64,000 nucleotides of DNA from Sporolactobacillus mangiferae (GCF_023336505.1 NZ_JAMAST010000004.1:62001-126000), one strand, 5' to 3'. Positions 15,273 through 25,092 are shown, counted from the first letter of the stretch. Program-made: numbers and translations. Notes: generated by a model from the sequence alone, not told the origin.

Positions 15273-16910
15273 TTATTTCTTAAAAGCCCACTTCTGGAAG
15301 TCGGCTACTGTTCCCGGCCAGTATTCAGATGCACCGCCGTAAGCAAGATCTTTGCTCTTCACAACCACTTCATTGTCAGAGTAGAGCGTCACAACAGGAA
15401 GATCTTCCTCCCAGATTTTCTGCAACTGGCTGTAGATTTCTTTTCTCTTCGCACTGTCTGGTTCCGACTTGCCTTGATCAATCAGTTTCGTTGCTTTCGA
15501 ATTTTCATATTTCATAAAGTTGTAGGCACCGTTCGGTCCGTACAGCGAAGAAACATCCGGATCAAGGTTAAACGTAAAGCCGATTAACAGCAGATCGAAA
15601 TCACCGGCCGCGCCTTTTTGCATAATAGTTGGGAAGTCATAGGTTGTTTCTTTTACCTTAACACCGATGGCCTTGAAGTTCTGAACAATGATGTCAGCGG
15701 ATTGTTCACGGACTTTGTTACCGATCGGGACGACAAAGTTCAGTGTCTTATTGAAATCCCATCCGGCATCTTTCAACATCTGTTTTGCTTTCTTCGGATC
15801 ATATTTAATCACATTCGTGCTCTTATCAAGATATGGGCTTTGCGATGTATAAGGCCCGTCCACAATCTCACCGTTGCCTTTCAGAAGCTTATCAACGATT
15901 TGCTGACGGTCAATTGCGTAAGCGAGTGCCTGACGGACTTTAGCATTTGGCAATGTCTTTGTATTGTATTGCATTGTCTGGAATCCGATCTGCGGATGAA
16001 TTTCCGTTGTTACATTCTTCAGTTTCTTTGCAGTCTCAACATCCTGGAATGGCAGGTTGCCGATACCGCCGGACGCATTGGCCTGAATCGTTCCCGACTG
16101 CAGTTCGCTCAGAAGGTTCGGTGCCTGCATAATCTTAATGAAGAACTTAGGTGTTTTCGGCTTGCCGAGATAATAGTCATTATTGGCTTTGTATTGAATG
16201 TACGTATTTTTGTTATACTTCACGAATTTGTACGGTCCGTTTGTTACATTCGGTGCCTGCGCGTATTTGCTGTTCGCAAAGTCTTTTGGTGCCACATCTT
16301 TCAGTACATGCTGCGGCAGTGTAATAATCTTCGTACCGATCATTTCTTTGACATAGTTCGGGTCAACCGGTTTCTTGGTTTTAAAAGATACCGTATGCTC
16401 GTCAACCTTCTTCAGGTTAGGAATCGAGGTTTTGCCACCGGTTAATTTACCGTTGGCGTCGACGCCTTCGAGTGTCGAAATATTCGTACCGACGGAAACC
16501 GTTGTTTTCGGATTAGCAATCAGGTTGAACGTGAAGATAACATCGTCAGCGGTAACCGGCTTGCCGTCCGTCCATTTTGCTTTCGGATTCAGTTTGATTG
16601 TATACGTCTGATTATCGGTGGTGTCAATCGAATTCGCGAGTTTCGGCTGGAACTTCAACGGCGATGTCATGTCCAGGAACGAATCCAGCATGACACGAAT
16701 GGCAAACTGTCCGGCAATATCACCGGTGTTAATCGGGTTAAAGCCGCCCGGAGGATTGACCATTCCAAGATAGATGGTATCTTTTCCTTTGCTTCCGCCT
16801 GATGATGATCCGGAACCGCCACATGCAGCGAGCAAAACAAGCGACAAGGCCATGAAGGAGGTGATCAAATATTTAAAAATGCGTTTTGAAACTGATGTGT
16901 GTCTGTTCAT
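15273..16910 (-). CDS. oppA: Peptide ABC transporter substrate-binding lipoprotein (SBP family 5)
   Basis: This 545-residue lipoprotein has a signal peptide with lipobox LVLLAAC (Cys about residue 30) and a glycine/serine linker. It then carries the OppA/DppA fold, including KWTDGKPVTADDVIFTFNL, VRQALAYAIDRQQIVDKLL and a C-terminal LQKIWEEDLPVVTLY. It captures peptides or similar ligands outside the membrane for the adjacent permeases. Ligand specificity cannot be read from sequence. It is the fifth gene after oppD, oppF, oppB and oppC. Its position before two M20 genes suggests that the ligand is an M20 substrate such as a short or N-acylated peptide. Confidence 0.93.
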   Translation of the reverse strand: MNRHTSVSKRIFKYLITSFMALSLVLLAACGGSGSSSGGSKGKDTIYLGMVNPPGGFNPINTGDIAGQFAIRVMLDSFLDMTSPLKFQPKLANSIDTTDNQTYTIKLNPKAKWTDGKPVTADDVIFTFNLIANPKTTVSVGTNISTLEGVDANGKLTGGKTSIPNLKKVDEHTVSFKTKKPVDPNYVKEMIGTKIITLPQHVLKDVAPKDFANSKYAQAPNVTNGPYKFVKYNKNTYIQYKANNDYYLGKPKTPKFFIKIMQAPNLLSELQSGTIQANASGGIGNLPFQDVETAKKLKNVTTEIHPQIGFQTMQYNTKTLPNAKVRQALAYAIDRQQIVDKLLKGNGEIVDGPYTSQSPYLDKSTNVIKYDPKKAKQMLKDAGWDFNKTLNFVVPIGNKVREQSADIIVQNFKAIGVKVKETTYDFPTIMQKGAAGDFDLLLIGFTFNLDPDVSSLYGPNGAYNFMKYENSKATKLIDQGKSEPDSAKRKEIYSQLQKIWEEDLPVVTLYSDNEVVVKSKDLAYGGASEYWPGTVADFQKWAFKK

Positions 16911-16939
16911 ACTGTTGTTTGCATCCCCTTTTTATTTGA

Positions 16940-17872
16940 CTATTTTGCATTCTGTGACTCAATAGCGTCACGGAGGCCATCACCGATAAAATTAATCGAT
17001 AGAACAGCGAGTAAAATCATCAGGCCCGGTGGGATCCACAGCCATGGCTGGGAGGAAAGCACCGTAATCGATTCAGCCTGAGTCAGCATATTCCCCCAGC
17101 TTGCCGCCGGCGGCCGGACGCCCATGCCCAGAAAACTGAGTGAGGCTTCCATAATAATTGCCGACGCAACGCCAAAAGTCGCATTCACCAGGATCGGTGC
17201 GAGCGCATTGGGAAGGATATGCTGGAATAAGATTTTCGGCGTTGAGTAGCCGAGTGCAACACCTGCCTTTACATAGTCCATTTCTTTTATAGAAAGCACA
17301 CTGCCCCTGACCAAGCGGGCAATGGCCGGCCAACCAAGAAGACCAATCACAAAAGTAATGTTAAACAGGCTCGGCCCGATAATGCTGACCAACACCAAAA
17401 TAACCATAAAATACGGAAAGGACATAAATACATCCGTGATACGCATGATGATCATATCCGCCCATTTGCCGAAGTAACCAGCAATCAGTCCGAGCACGAT
17501 CCCGATCACTACATAGATGGCGACTGCGCCGATACCTACGGATATGGATACTTGAGCACCGTATACAAGGCGGCTCATCACATCACGTCCGACCGGATCC
17601 GTGCCTAAAAGATGCGTTGACGATGGTGCGGCTTCGAATTCACCGAAAATTTTATTCGGGTCATGCGGTGAAATCACCGGTGCCAGCGCGGCAACAAGAA
17701 TGATGAGAGTAAAAACAATAAGTCCGGCAACCGCAAGCTTATGATTGAAAAAACGCCTCATCACCATGTGAAAATAACTTTCTTCATCATTAAGCTGTTT
17801 CCGAATGATTGCGGAATTTTTCAGCCCGTCTACTTCCGGAACGTTTTTATTCGGATTTAATTTCATCGCCAT
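16940..17872 (-). CDS. oppC: Peptide ABC transporter permease (OppC/DppC type)
   Basis: This 310-residue protein has an N-terminal cytoplasmic stretch, then the OppC_N segment (FFNHKLAVAGLIVFTLIILVA) and the LGTDPVGRDVMSRLVYGA motif typical of OppC/DppC. The permease coupling loop lies around RLVRGSVLSIKEMDYVKAGV and the last helix ends FIGDGLRDAIES. It forms the channel with OppB. AAGGAGG lies 10 bases before the ATG. It sits 15 bases after oppB and 29 bases before oppA. Confidence 0.93.
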   Translation of the reverse strand: MAMKLNPNKNVPEVDGLKNSAIIRKQLNDEESYFHMVMRRFFNHKLAVAGLIVFTLIILVAALAPVISPHDPNKIFGEFEAAPSSTHLLGTDPVGRDVMSRLVYGAQVSISVGIGAVAIYVVIGIVLGLIAGYFGKWADMIIMRITDVFMSFPYFMVILVLVSIIGPSLFNITFVIGLLGWPAIARLVRGSVLSIKEMDYVKAGVALGYSTPKILFQHILPNALAPILVNATFGVASAIIMEASLSFLGMGVRPPAASWGNMLTQAESITVLSSQPWLWIPPGLMILLAVLSINFIGDGLRDAIESQNAK

Positions 17873-17887
17873 GTCATCCGTTCCTCC

Positions 17888-18838
17888 TTAGTCATACCTG
17901 ATTCTTGGGTCGGCGACGGCATACAGAATATCTGTCAGCAAATTCGCAAATAGTACGGTCACAGCAGCAAGCAGATTGATCGCCATCAATGTCGAGTAGT
18001 CACGCGATGTAATCGATTGAATGGTAAGCAGCCCAAGACCGGGCCACTGAAAAACCTGCTCGGTCACAATCGCACCACCGATCAGCATCGGAATGTCAAT
18101 ACCAATCACGGTGATAATCGGAATCAGAGAGTTTCTCAGCGCATGCTTGTTCGTAACGATAAATTGGGACAATCCTTTTGCCTTTGCTGTGCGCAGATAA
18201 TCTTTGCCCAGCACATCCAGCATACTGGAGCGCACATAGCGAACCATGTTCCCGGCGATTCCAGTGGCCAGCACTGCGACAGGAAGCACAAGGTGGCTGA
18301 TCGTATCGATCAGGCCCCCGTCTCCGCCAAGCGTGTTCATGCTCCCGGTCGGAAACAGCAGAAGCTTACTTGCAAACACATAGATGACACCAAGTCCCAG
18401 GAAAAAGTGCGGTACCGAAATGCCGAAAAATGAAAAACCGGTTACCAGATAGTCAATCCATGAATTTTGCTTTCGCGCACAGATGATCCCAAGCGGAATC
18501 GCAATAAGATATCCGACGATCAATGAAACACCCATTAGCAGCAGTGTTGGACCGATATGTGCCACCAGGATCTGCGTAACAGGCTCACGCGTCGAATATG
18601 AGAATCCCAGATTTCCCTGAAAGAGCTGCGTAAGCCAGTGCCAGTACTGCGCCCAGACCGGCTGATCAAGTCCCAGTTCATGCTTCTGCATGGCCAGCTG
18701 TTCAGGTGTTGCAGACGGATTAACCATCATATCTACCGGATTCCCCGGTGCAAGATTAATAATGAAAAAGTTCAGTACCGTGACGCCAAAAAGTACCGGA
18801 ATGGCAATTAATATGCGTCTTACAATATATTGAAGCAA
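17888..18838 (-). CDS. oppB: Peptide ABC transporter permease (OppB/DppB type)
   Basis: This 316-residue protein starts LQYIVRRILIAIPVLFGVT from a TTG preceded by AGGAGG with an 8-base spacer. It has LAPGNPVDMM, the amphipathic region LGLDQPVWAQYWHWL and six membrane segments. The EAA-type coupling loop is RYVRSSMLDVLGKDYLRTAKAKGL. It ends FANLLTDILYAVADPRIRYD, the usual OppB C-terminus. It pairs with OppC in the membrane; the ligand is a peptide-like compound. Confidence 0.93.
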   Translation of the reverse strand: MLQYIVRRILIAIPVLFGVTVLNFFIINLAPGNPVDMMVNPSATPEQLAMQKHELGLDQPVWAQYWHWLTQLFQGNLGFSYSTREPVTQILVAHIGPTLLLMGVSLIVGYLIAIPLGIICARKQNSWIDYLVTGFSFFGISVPHFFLGLGVIYVFASKLLLFPTGSMNTLGGDGGLIDTISHLVLPVAVLATGIAGNMVRYVRSSMLDVLGKDYLRTAKAKGLSQFIVTNKHALRNSLIPIITVIGIDIPMLIGGAIVTEQVFQWPGLGLLTIQSITSRDYSTLMAINLLAAVTVLFANLLTDILYAVADPRIRYD

Positions 18839-18853
18839 TCGATGGACCTCCTT

Positions 18854-19855
18854 TCAGACATTCACTGTCTCAAGCGGAAAATGACAGGCGACTAGATGAT
18901 CTTTGCCGGTAAGCTGCGGCACTTTTTCCCGGCAAACATCCTTTGCAAACGGACAGCGTGTATGGAATACGCAACCTTTCGGTGGATTCGCCGGACTGGG
19001 CACATCACCTTCAACGACAATCTGCTCGCGGTCACGCTGATGCGGATTTGGAATCGGATAGGCATTAAGTAAAATCTCCGTGTACGGATGTTTCGGATGC
19101 TCAAAAATTTCTTTGGTCGTTGCAAGCTCCATCACCTTACCCAGATACATAACGGTAATCCGGTCGCTTATATACTTAACCGCCCCAAGCCCATGAGCGA
19201 TAAACACATAAGTCAGATTCAGTTCTTTTTGTAAATCCTTAAGCAGATTAAGCACCTGCGCCTGAATGGACACATCAAGTGCGGAAACCGGTTCGTCACA
19301 GATGATCAGTTTCGGACGCAGCATCAGTGCGCGCGCGATACCGATTCGCTGCCTTTGCCCGCCGGAGAATTGATGCGGATAACGATTTTTATACTGCTTA
19401 GGCAATCCGACAATTTCGAGAATCTCATTAACCTTCTGATCCGCATCCTTTTTTGTCGCGAGTTTATGCGCCAGCAAAGGCTCTGCGAGCAGATCGCCAA
19501 TCCGTTTTCGTGGATTAAGCGAAGAATACGGATCCTGAAAAATGATCTGCAGATCAGTCCGCAGCTTTCGCATTTCTCTTTGAGAAATATTTGCCAGATT
19601 CTTGCCCTGAAACAGAACCTGTCCCTCGGTCGGATCCTCAAGACGCACAAGCGATCGTCCGGTCGTAGATTTTCCACATCCCGACTCTCCGACAAGTCCC
19701 ATTGTCTCGCCCGGATAAATATCGAAACTGACATCATCCACTGCTTTTACATAGCCAACGGTTCTTGAAATAATGCCTTTTCTAATAGGGTAGTATTTTT
19801 TAAGATTTTTCACCTGAAGTAAGGGCTGTCTTTGCTCTGTAACTGGCATGTTCAA
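18854..19855 (-). CDS. oppF: Peptide ABC transporter ATPase (OppF/DppF type)
   Basis: This 333-residue ATPase has Walker [18 protein letters not shown], signature [13 protein letters not shown] and Walker [15 protein letters not shown]. The C-terminal oligopeptide-transporter extension is [15 protein letters not shown], whose cysteines bind an iron-sulfur cluster in some homologues. The TTG at 19855 overlaps the stop of oppD (TTGA); ATG 19849 is an alternative with poorer spacing. It powers import together with OppD. Confidence 0.93.
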   Translation of the reverse strand: MNMPVTEQRQPLLQVKNLKKYYPIRKGIISRTVGYVKAVDDVSFDIYPGETMGLVGESGCGKSTTGRSLVRLEDPTEGQVLFQGKNLANISQREMRKLRTDLQIIFQDPYSSLNPRKRIGDLLAEPLLAHKLATKKDADQKVNEILEIVGLPKQYKNRYPHQFSGGQRQRIGIARALMLRPKLIICDEPVSALDVSIQAQVLNLLKDLQKELNLTYVFIAHGLGAVKYISDRITVMYLGKVMELATTKEIFEHPKHPYTEILLNAYPIPNPHQRDREQIVVEGDVPSPANPPKGCVFHTRCPFAKDVCREKVPQLTGKDHLVACHFPLETVNV

Positions 19856-20874
19856 GAACTCACTTCCTTTTCCGCATGCTTCTGTTCATAATCCTGTTCT
19901 TCCTTTTCATAAAGGAAGCAGCGAATGCTGTGTGGCTGCTTGTCCTCAATCGATTTTAATTCCGGTTTTTCGTTCTGGCACCGCTCCATGGCGAACGGAC
20001 AGCGATCGTAGAAACGGCAGCCTTTCGGCATGTTGAAAACACTCGGTACTGACCCGGGAATCGAGTCCAGACGCATGTCATCCGGATTCGTGATATGAGG
20101 AATCGATTTCATAAGCCCCAGTGTGTAAGGATGCTTCGGATTGTCAAAAAGTGTATAGACATCGGTTTCTTCAACGACTTGTCCAGCGTACATAACGGCA
20201 ACCTTATCCGCCATTTCCGCCACGACACCAAGATCATGCGTAATCAGTATAATTGCGGTATTCGATTCTTCACGAAGTTCCTTCATTAATTTCAAAATCT
20301 GGGCCTGAATCGTTACATCCAGCGCGGTTGTCGGTTCATCGGCAATCAGAAGCTTGGGCCGGCAGCTAAGTGCCATCGCAATCATGACACGCTGCCTCAT
20401 CCCGCCGGAAAGTTTATGCGGATATTCGTCAACAATCCCTTCTGCACGCGGAATGCCGACTTTCTTCAGCATTTCAATTGCATATTTCCTTGCTTCAGAT
20501 TTTGAATACTTCATATGCAGCCGAATGCCTTCAGTCAGCTGATCGCCAATGGTCAGGACAGGATTAAGCGACGTCATCGGCTCCTGAAAGATCATCGAAA
20601 TATCATTGCCGCGAATCTTGCGCATGGCGGCTTCAGAAGCGTGCGCAAGATCTTTTCCTTCAAAAAGTACCGATCCATGTGTGATCGAACCGTTTCGATC
20701 CAGAAGGTGCATGATTGAAAGTGAGGTTACTGATTTCCCGCAGCCGGATTCCCCGACCAGGCAGATCGTCTCACCCTCTTTTAAATCAAAACTGACTTCA
20801 TCGACGGAAGTGACCGGCCCTTTTTCTGTCTGGAATTCGGTTTTCATTCTGTCTACTTTCAAGAGTTCGCCCAA
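19852..20874 (-). CDS. oppD: Peptide ABC transporter ATPase (OppD/DppD type)
   Basis: This 340-residue ATPase starts at a TTG with GGAGGG 8 bases upstream. It has Walker [18 protein letters not shown], signature LSGGMRQRVMIAMAL, Walker B LLIADEPTTALDVT and the OppD C-terminal GCRFYDRCPFAMERC. It forms the second nucleotide-binding subunit of the same transporter. It follows the M20 gene by 18 bases and overlaps oppF by four bases. Confidence 0.93.
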   Translation of the reverse strand: MGELLKVDRMKTEFQTEKGPVTSVDEVSFDLKEGETICLVGESGCGKSVTSLSIMHLLDRNGSITHGSVLFEGKDLAHASEAAMRKIRGNDISMIFQEPMTSLNPVLTIGDQLTEGIRLHMKYSKSEARKYAIEMLKKVGIPRAEGIVDEYPHKLSGGMRQRVMIAMALSCRPKLLIADEPTTALDVTIQAQILKLMKELREESNTAIILITHDLGVVAEMADKVAVMYAGQVVEETDVYTLFDNPKHPYTLGLMKSIPHITNPDDMRLDSIPGSVPSVFNMPKGCRFYDRCPFAMERCQNEKPELKSIEDKQPHSIRCFLYEKEEQDYEQKHAEKEVSS

Positions 20875-20892
20875 TTCGTTGTCCCTCCTCGG

Positions 20893-22113
20893 TTATTTTG
20901 ACACGGGCGCCATTTCCGTAACCTGCGGTGCTTCTTTGCTGCAAAGATACTCGCTGACCATTGCCAGAAATGCTTTGCCGGCAACCAGCATGACACGTTC
21001 ATCAAAATTGAATTTCGGATGATGATGCGGATAACTTGCACCGACTTCCGGATTGCCCGCTCCGGAAAACCAGAATACCCCCGGTTTTTTCAGCAAAAAG
21101 CTTGAAAAGTCTTCACCGCCCATCTGCGGCGCGATCTCGACGGCCGTCCCTTCACCGAACGTATCATCCATAACGCTTTTGAAAACATCCGTTTCTTTTT
21201 CATGATTGTAGACAGCCGGATAACCGTCCTGATAATCCACATATCCCTGTGCATGATAGGCAGCGCAAACATTCTCAACAATCATTGCCAGTTCTTTTTT
21301 AATTTTTTCGCGAACTGCCGGATCAAAGGTCCGCACGGTTCCTTCCAAAGTAGCTGTGTCAGCAATGACATTGGCAGCCACACCTGCATTGAATTTGCCG
21401 ATCGTCACAACAGCTGCCTTCTGGGGATCCACTTCGCGGCTGACAATCATCTGCAGCTGGCTGACGACTTGCGATGCAACCGCGACGGAATCAACCGACA
21501 GATGCGGCGCCGAGCCGTGCCCGCCTTTACCCTGAATGCTTATTTTTATATAATCGGCAGCCGCCATAAAATAACCTTTTCGATAGCCAATCGTGCCAAA
21601 AGGCACCGTACTCCACAAATGTGTACCGAATACCAGATCAACATTCTCAAGACATCCGTCTTTGATCATTGCCTGAGCACCGCCGGGCGGATATTCTTCC
21701 GCCGGCTGATGCAGCAGCACAACATCACCGGCCAGCTCATGGCGATGATTCTGAAGCACCCTGGCAACGCCAAGCAATGTCGACGTATGTCCGTCATGCC
21801 CGCATGCATGCATGACATTCGGTACTTTCGATTTATATGGCACATCAGTTTCCTCATTGATCGGAAGTGCATCAAAATCGGCGCGCAGGGCGACGGTCAG
21901 CCCAGGCTTTGCTCCATGAATTCTTGCCACAATCCCATAACCGCCGATATGCGTTTTAATGTCAGTGATTCCAAAGCTTTTCAGTTTTTCCAGAATAAAT
22001 GCCGATGTTTCAGTCTCATGATATGAAAGTTCCGGATGCTGATGAAGAAATCTGCGCCACGCTACCATTGAATCGTACGATTTTTCCAAATCATCAGACC
22101 ATGATGTGTCCAT
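20893..22113 (-). CDS. M20 amidohydrolase (N-acyl-amino-acid/hippurate hydrolase type)
   Basis: This 406-residue M20D enzyme has the motifs ALRADFDALPINEE, MHACGHDGHTSTLLG (Cys-Gly-His-Asp metal site), LLHQPAEEYPPGGAQ (catalytic Glu) and GKGGHGSAPHLSVD in the lid. It resembles HipO/YxeP-type aminoacylases that remove acyl groups from amino acids. It is the first gene of the operon that continues with oppDFBCA and two further M20 genes, so import and deacylation are co-transcribed. The operon has a near-consensus promoter and one copy of the TTATT-type dyad just upstream of its -35. Confidence 0.92.
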   Translation of the reverse strand: MDTSWSDDLEKSYDSMVAWRRFLHQHPELSYHETETSAFILEKLKSFGITDIKTHIGGYGIVARIHGAKPGLTVALRADFDALPINEETDVPYKSKVPNVMHACGHDGHTSTLLGVARVLQNHRHELAGDVVLLHQPAEEYPPGGAQAMIKDGCLENVDLVFGTHLWSTVPFGTIGYRKGYFMAAADYIKISIQGKGGHGSAPHLSVDSVAVASQVVSQLQMIVSREVDPQKAAVVTIGKFNAGVAANVIADTATLEGTVRTFDPAVREKIKKELAMIVENVCAAYHAQGYVDYQDGYPAVYNHEKETDVFKSVMDDTFGEGTAVEIAPQMGGEDFSSFLLKKPGVFWFSGAGNPEVGASYPHHHPKFNFDERVMLVAGKAFLAMVSEYLCSKEAPQVTEMAPVSK

Positions 22114-22198
22114 TTCTCTGACCTCCCAATCAAAATAAACACTACTGAAAAAATAGAAATAATATTATATTTTCAGAATATCCAAAAACTATAACGCC

Positions 22199-22227
22199 AT
22201 TATAAATGAGCAAAAGTTATTAGTCAA
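22199..22227 (-). promoter_or_regulatory. Promoter of the M20-oppDFBCA-M20-abgB operon
   Basis: TTGACT (22227-22222), a 17-bp spacer and TATAAT (22204-22199) lie 86 bases before the ATG. Confidence 0.8.
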
Positions 22228-22232
22228 AAAAA

Positions 22233-22247
22233 TTATTAAAATAATAA
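22233..22247. promoter_or_regulatory. Candidate YheO-regulon operator, site 1
   Basis: TTATTAAAATAATAA (TTATT-NN-AATAA dyad plus TAA) ends 5 bases upstream of the -35 of the Opp operon promoter, a place suited to an activator. Three further matches lie before other genes of the same theme. The surroundings are extremely A/T-rich, which weakens this copy taken alone. Confidence 0.5.
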
Positions 22248-22356
22248 ATAGTTTTTAACGTCTCTACGTCATCTCTTCTCACATATTGTTTTTTTCTTAG
22301 CAATTTTAATTCTTTTTTTAAAATAAAAACAAATATGATTCAGGATATGATAGAAT

Positions 22357-22371
22357 TTATTACAATAATAA
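22357..22371. promoter_or_regulatory. Candidate YheO-regulon operator, site 2
   Basis: TTATTACAATAATAA matches the same dyad. It lies 96 bases before the start codon of the plus-strand M20 gene and upstream of TTGACA at 22387. The rest of the 353-base intergenic region (22114-22466) holds only A/T-rich sequence, the promoter at 22199-22227 and the inverted repeat at 22387-22416. Confidence 0.55.
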
Positions 22372-22386
22372 TAAATTATCTATGAT

Positions 22387-22416
22387 TTGACAATAAGCAA
22401 AAATAAAAATTGTCAA
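22387..22416. promoter_or_regulatory. TTGACAAT inverted repeat before the M20 gene
   Basis: The perfect 8-bp arms TTGACAAT and ATTGTCAA are separated by 14 bases. The left arm contains a consensus -35, but no good -10 lies 16-18 bases downstream, so this may be a protein-binding dyad rather than a plain promoter. Confidence 0.4.
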
Positions 22417-22466
22417 AATTATTTAGCTGCTGATTTGCGAAAATCAGTGATTCAGAGGTGAAATGA

Positions 22467-23696
22467 ATGGATATGCAGCAAAACTGCAAGCAAAGTATTC
22501 AGTCGATTCGCAAAGTTCCGAGTGTAAAAAAAGCTTTGGACTATCTATTCGAAGACAACGATTCAACAACAGCGGAACAAATTGAGCTCACCTCGATCCC
22601 GGCTCCCCCGTTTATGGAAGCCGAGAAAGCAGCGTGGATCGCCAGACGATTCCGATCGCTTGGTCTGACGAATGTACATAGCGATGAAGAAGGTAATGTG
22701 CTCGGATCTATTTCAGGCGCTTCAGACACCAAAAAAATTGTTGTCTCCGCCCATCTGGATACCGTATTTTCCGAAGGGACAAAAATCAACCCCATAGTTA
22801 AAGACGGCATTGTCTATGCTCCGGGAATTTCCGATGACGGTCGTGGATTGGCAGTCCTTCTGACGTTGATTCGCGCAATCAGGCGTTCAGGAGTGAAGCC
22901 GCAGCACAGTCTGCTCTTCGTCGCAACGGTCGGCGAAGAAGGTCTGGGTGATTTACGCGGTGTCAAAGCCCTCTTTAACACGCGGACAGACATTGGTGCC
23001 TTTATTTCGATTGAGCCAGGGAATCCCGAACGGATCACCGCAACCGCAGTTGGCAGTCACCGCTATAAAGTCGTCTTTACTGGTCCCGGCGGTCACAGTT
23101 TTGGAGATTTTGGCATTCCAAGCGCCGTTCATGCACTCGGCAGAGCGATTGCAAAAATTAGCGACCTGCACGTACCGGAAGATCCAACCACGACATTCAC
23201 CGTTGGCACAGTCAGCGGCGGCACGTCGATTAACTCAATCGCGCAGCATGCGGAAATGGGACTCGATATGCGTTCTGTATCCGAGGAAGCGCTGCTGGCG
23301 CTCGAAGATCAGGCATTGGCTGCCATTCAGGAAGCTGCGAATGAAGAAAATGCACGCTGGGGCAAAGGTGAATTGATTAAACTCGTGATTCAGCGGGTCG
23401 GCAGCCGTCCTGCCGGTGCCCAAAGTGATGATTCTGTTGCCGTGCAGACGGCTTGCGCTGTCATTCGTGAATTTAATCTGGCCCCCACGCTGCTGCCAAT
23501 GAGTACAGACTCAAACGTGGCGATTCACGCGGGTATTCCCGCATTGACCCTGGGAGGAGGCGGTGAATCCGGCGGCATGCACACACTGGAAGAGTATTAC
23601 AACCCGGAAAAGGCGTATATCGGTGCTCAGACCGTACTCCTGATTGTGCTTGCCTTCGCAGGCATCGAGAACGTCATACCATCAGTGCTCTTTTGA
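22467..23696 (+). CDS. M20 metallopeptidase (PepT/M20-type)
   Basis: About 409 residues with VSAHLDTVF (first zinc ligand), PGISDDGRGLAVLL (bridging Asp), FVATVGEEGLGDLRG (catalytic Glu-Glu), ISIEPG and GPGGHSFGDFGIPS in the lid domain. It ends with STDSNVAIHAGIPALTLGGGGESGGMHT, which carries the last zinc histidine. This architecture resembles tripeptidase T-like enzymes acting on short peptides. The frame opens at ATG 22467 after GAGGTGAA. It is divergent from the Opp operon across a region with two candidate operators. Confidence 0.88.
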   Translation: MDMQQNCKQSIQSIRKVPSVKKALDYLFEDNDSTTAEQIELTSIPAPPFMEAEKAAWIARRFRSLGLTNVHSDEEGNVLGSISGASDTKKIVVSAHLDTVFSEGTKINPIVKDGIVYAPGISDDGRGLAVLLTLIRAIRRSGVKPQHSLLFVATVGEEGLGDLRGVKALFNTRTDIGAFISIEPGNPERITATAVGSHRYKVVFTGPGGHSFGDFGIPSAVHALGRAIAKISDLHVPEDPTTTFTVGTVSGGTSINSIAQHAEMGLDMRSVSEEALLALEDQALAAIQEAANEENARWGKGELIKLVIQRVGSRPAGAQSDDSVAVQTACAVIREFNLAPTLLPMSTDSNVAIHAGIPALTLGGGGESGGMHTLEEYYNPEKAYIGAQTVLLIVLAFAGIENVIPSVLF

Positions 23697-23870
23697 AACT
23701 GTTCATCGCTGAATCCGCTCAGACGAAGTCATACATTATTTACTGAATCTTTAATAAATCAAAAGCAATATTTAGAAAACCTGACTTACCTGTGAGAAAT
23801 GTGGCCTTTCACATTTTTCCACTTGCTGAAGAATGTGCTGATTTAAAGAATAAAAAGGAGATCCTAAGCC

Positions 23871-25028
23871 ATGACAACCACCATTGAAGACACAAAACTG
23901 GAACAGAAGTTGATTGAATGCCGGCACCAGCTGCATGAACATCCCGAACTGGCCTTTGAGGAATATGAAACGACGAAAGCGCTTAGAAAATGGCTCTCTG
24001 AAGCGGAAGTGGAACTACTTGATCTTCCGCTTGAAACCGGCGTACTCGCAGTCATTCGCGGTGCGAAACCGGGACCGGTGATCTGCCTTCGTACCGACAT
24101 TGACGCGCTGCCCATTCAGGAGGAGACAGGGCTGCCTTTTGCCTCTAAAATTCCGGGCAAGATGCATGCATGCGGCCATGATTTTCACACGGTCTCGATT
24201 CTCGGCGCCACGCTTCTGCTCGAAGCACGCAAAAGCGAGCTGGAAGGCACGGTTAAAATCATCTTTCAGCCGGCGGAGGAAAACGGCGGCGGCGCGCTGA
24301 AAGTTCTGGAGTCCGGCGTTCTTGACGATGTACAGGCGATTTTCGGCATGCATGATATGCCGCATCTGCCGACAGGGACAATTGGCATCAAACCCGGTGC
24401 ATTGATGGCTGGCGTTGATAAATTCACCATCGATGTTGAAGGTACCGGCACTCACGCAGCGGCACCTGAGAAAGGCATTGACGCAATTCTCGTCGCTGCG
24501 CATATTATGACGGCACTGCAATCGATTGTCGCTCGTAATATCTCGCCGCTCAACAATGCCGTCATCAGTGTTACCCGTCTTGAAGCCGGTAACACATGGA
24601 ATGTGCTGCCTCAGTCTGCGCAAATGGAAGGCACGGTCCGGACGTTTCAGGAACATGTACGCGATCAGATCCCGGCCAAAATGCAGCGCGTTGTTGAAGG
24701 TGTGGCCGCCGGACTCGGTGCAAAGGGAACGCTGCATTATACCAAGCTCGGTCCAGCCCTGATCAACAATGAAAAGCTTGCCAACCGGGCTGTTGATATC
24801 GCCAAGGCCTCTGGTTTGAATGTCATCACACCAGTTCCTTCATCAGCAGGTGAAGATTTCGCCGAATACATGAAAAAGATTCCCGGAGCTTTTTTCTTTA
24901 TGGGCGTTTCCGGGAATTCCGGCCTGCACCACCCGGATCTGATTATTGATGAAAAAGCAATACTGCCAAGCGCGAAATTTTTCGCCAACCTGGCAGCTGC
25001 TATGCTTAAAAAAGTCAGCGATCTGTAA
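23871..25028 (+). CDS. M20 amidohydrolase (YxeP/aminoacylase type)
   Basis: This 385-residue M20D enzyme has CLRTDIDALPIQEETG, MHACGHDFHTVSILG, IFQPAEENGGGALKV, GTGTHAAAPEKGID in the lid and SSAGEDFAEYMKK near the C-terminus. It is similar to N-acyl-cysteine or N-acetyl-amino-acid deacetylases such as B. subtilis SndA/SndB and YxeP. AAAAAGGAGATCC precedes the ATG. Located 175 bases after the other plus-strand M20 gene, it may be co-transcribed with it. A perfect terminator follows. Confidence 0.9.
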   Translation: MTTTIEDTKLEQKLIECRHQLHEHPELAFEEYETTKALRKWLSEAEVELLDLPLETGVLAVIRGAKPGPVICLRTDIDALPIQEETGLPFASKIPGKMHACGHDFHTVSILGATLLLEARKSELEGTVKIIFQPAEENGGGALKVLESGVLDDVQAIFGMHDMPHLPTGTIGIKPGALMAGVDKFTIDVEGTGTHAAAPEKGIDAILVAAHIMTALQSIVARNISPLNNAVISVTRLEAGNTWNVLPQSAQMEGTVRTFQEHVRDQIPAKMQRVVEGVAAGLGAKGTLHYTKLGPALINNEKLANRAVDIAKASGLNVITPVPSSAGEDFAEYMKKIPGAFFFMGVSGNSGLHHPDLIIDEKAILPSAKFFANLAAAMLKKVSDL

Positions 25029-25051
25029 TTGGTGACGCGTGCAGACATGGC

Positions 25052-25092
25052 AAGTCCTGAATGTGCTCTGAGCACATTCAGGACTTTTTTTA
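25052..25092 (+). terminator. Strong terminator after the plus-strand M20 genes
   Basis: The 15-bp perfect arms AGTCCTGAATGTGCT (25053-25067) and AGCACATTCAGGACT (25071-25085) enclose a 3-base loop and are followed by a run of T. Confidence 0.95.

Noticed and set aside
18017-18433. Long open frames opposite the opp, M20 and tua genes (for example 138 residues here, 275 at 15618, 274 at 21202, 245 at 30297)
   Set aside because: They are antisense shadows of well-supported conserved genes and show no family motifs or ribosome binding sites.
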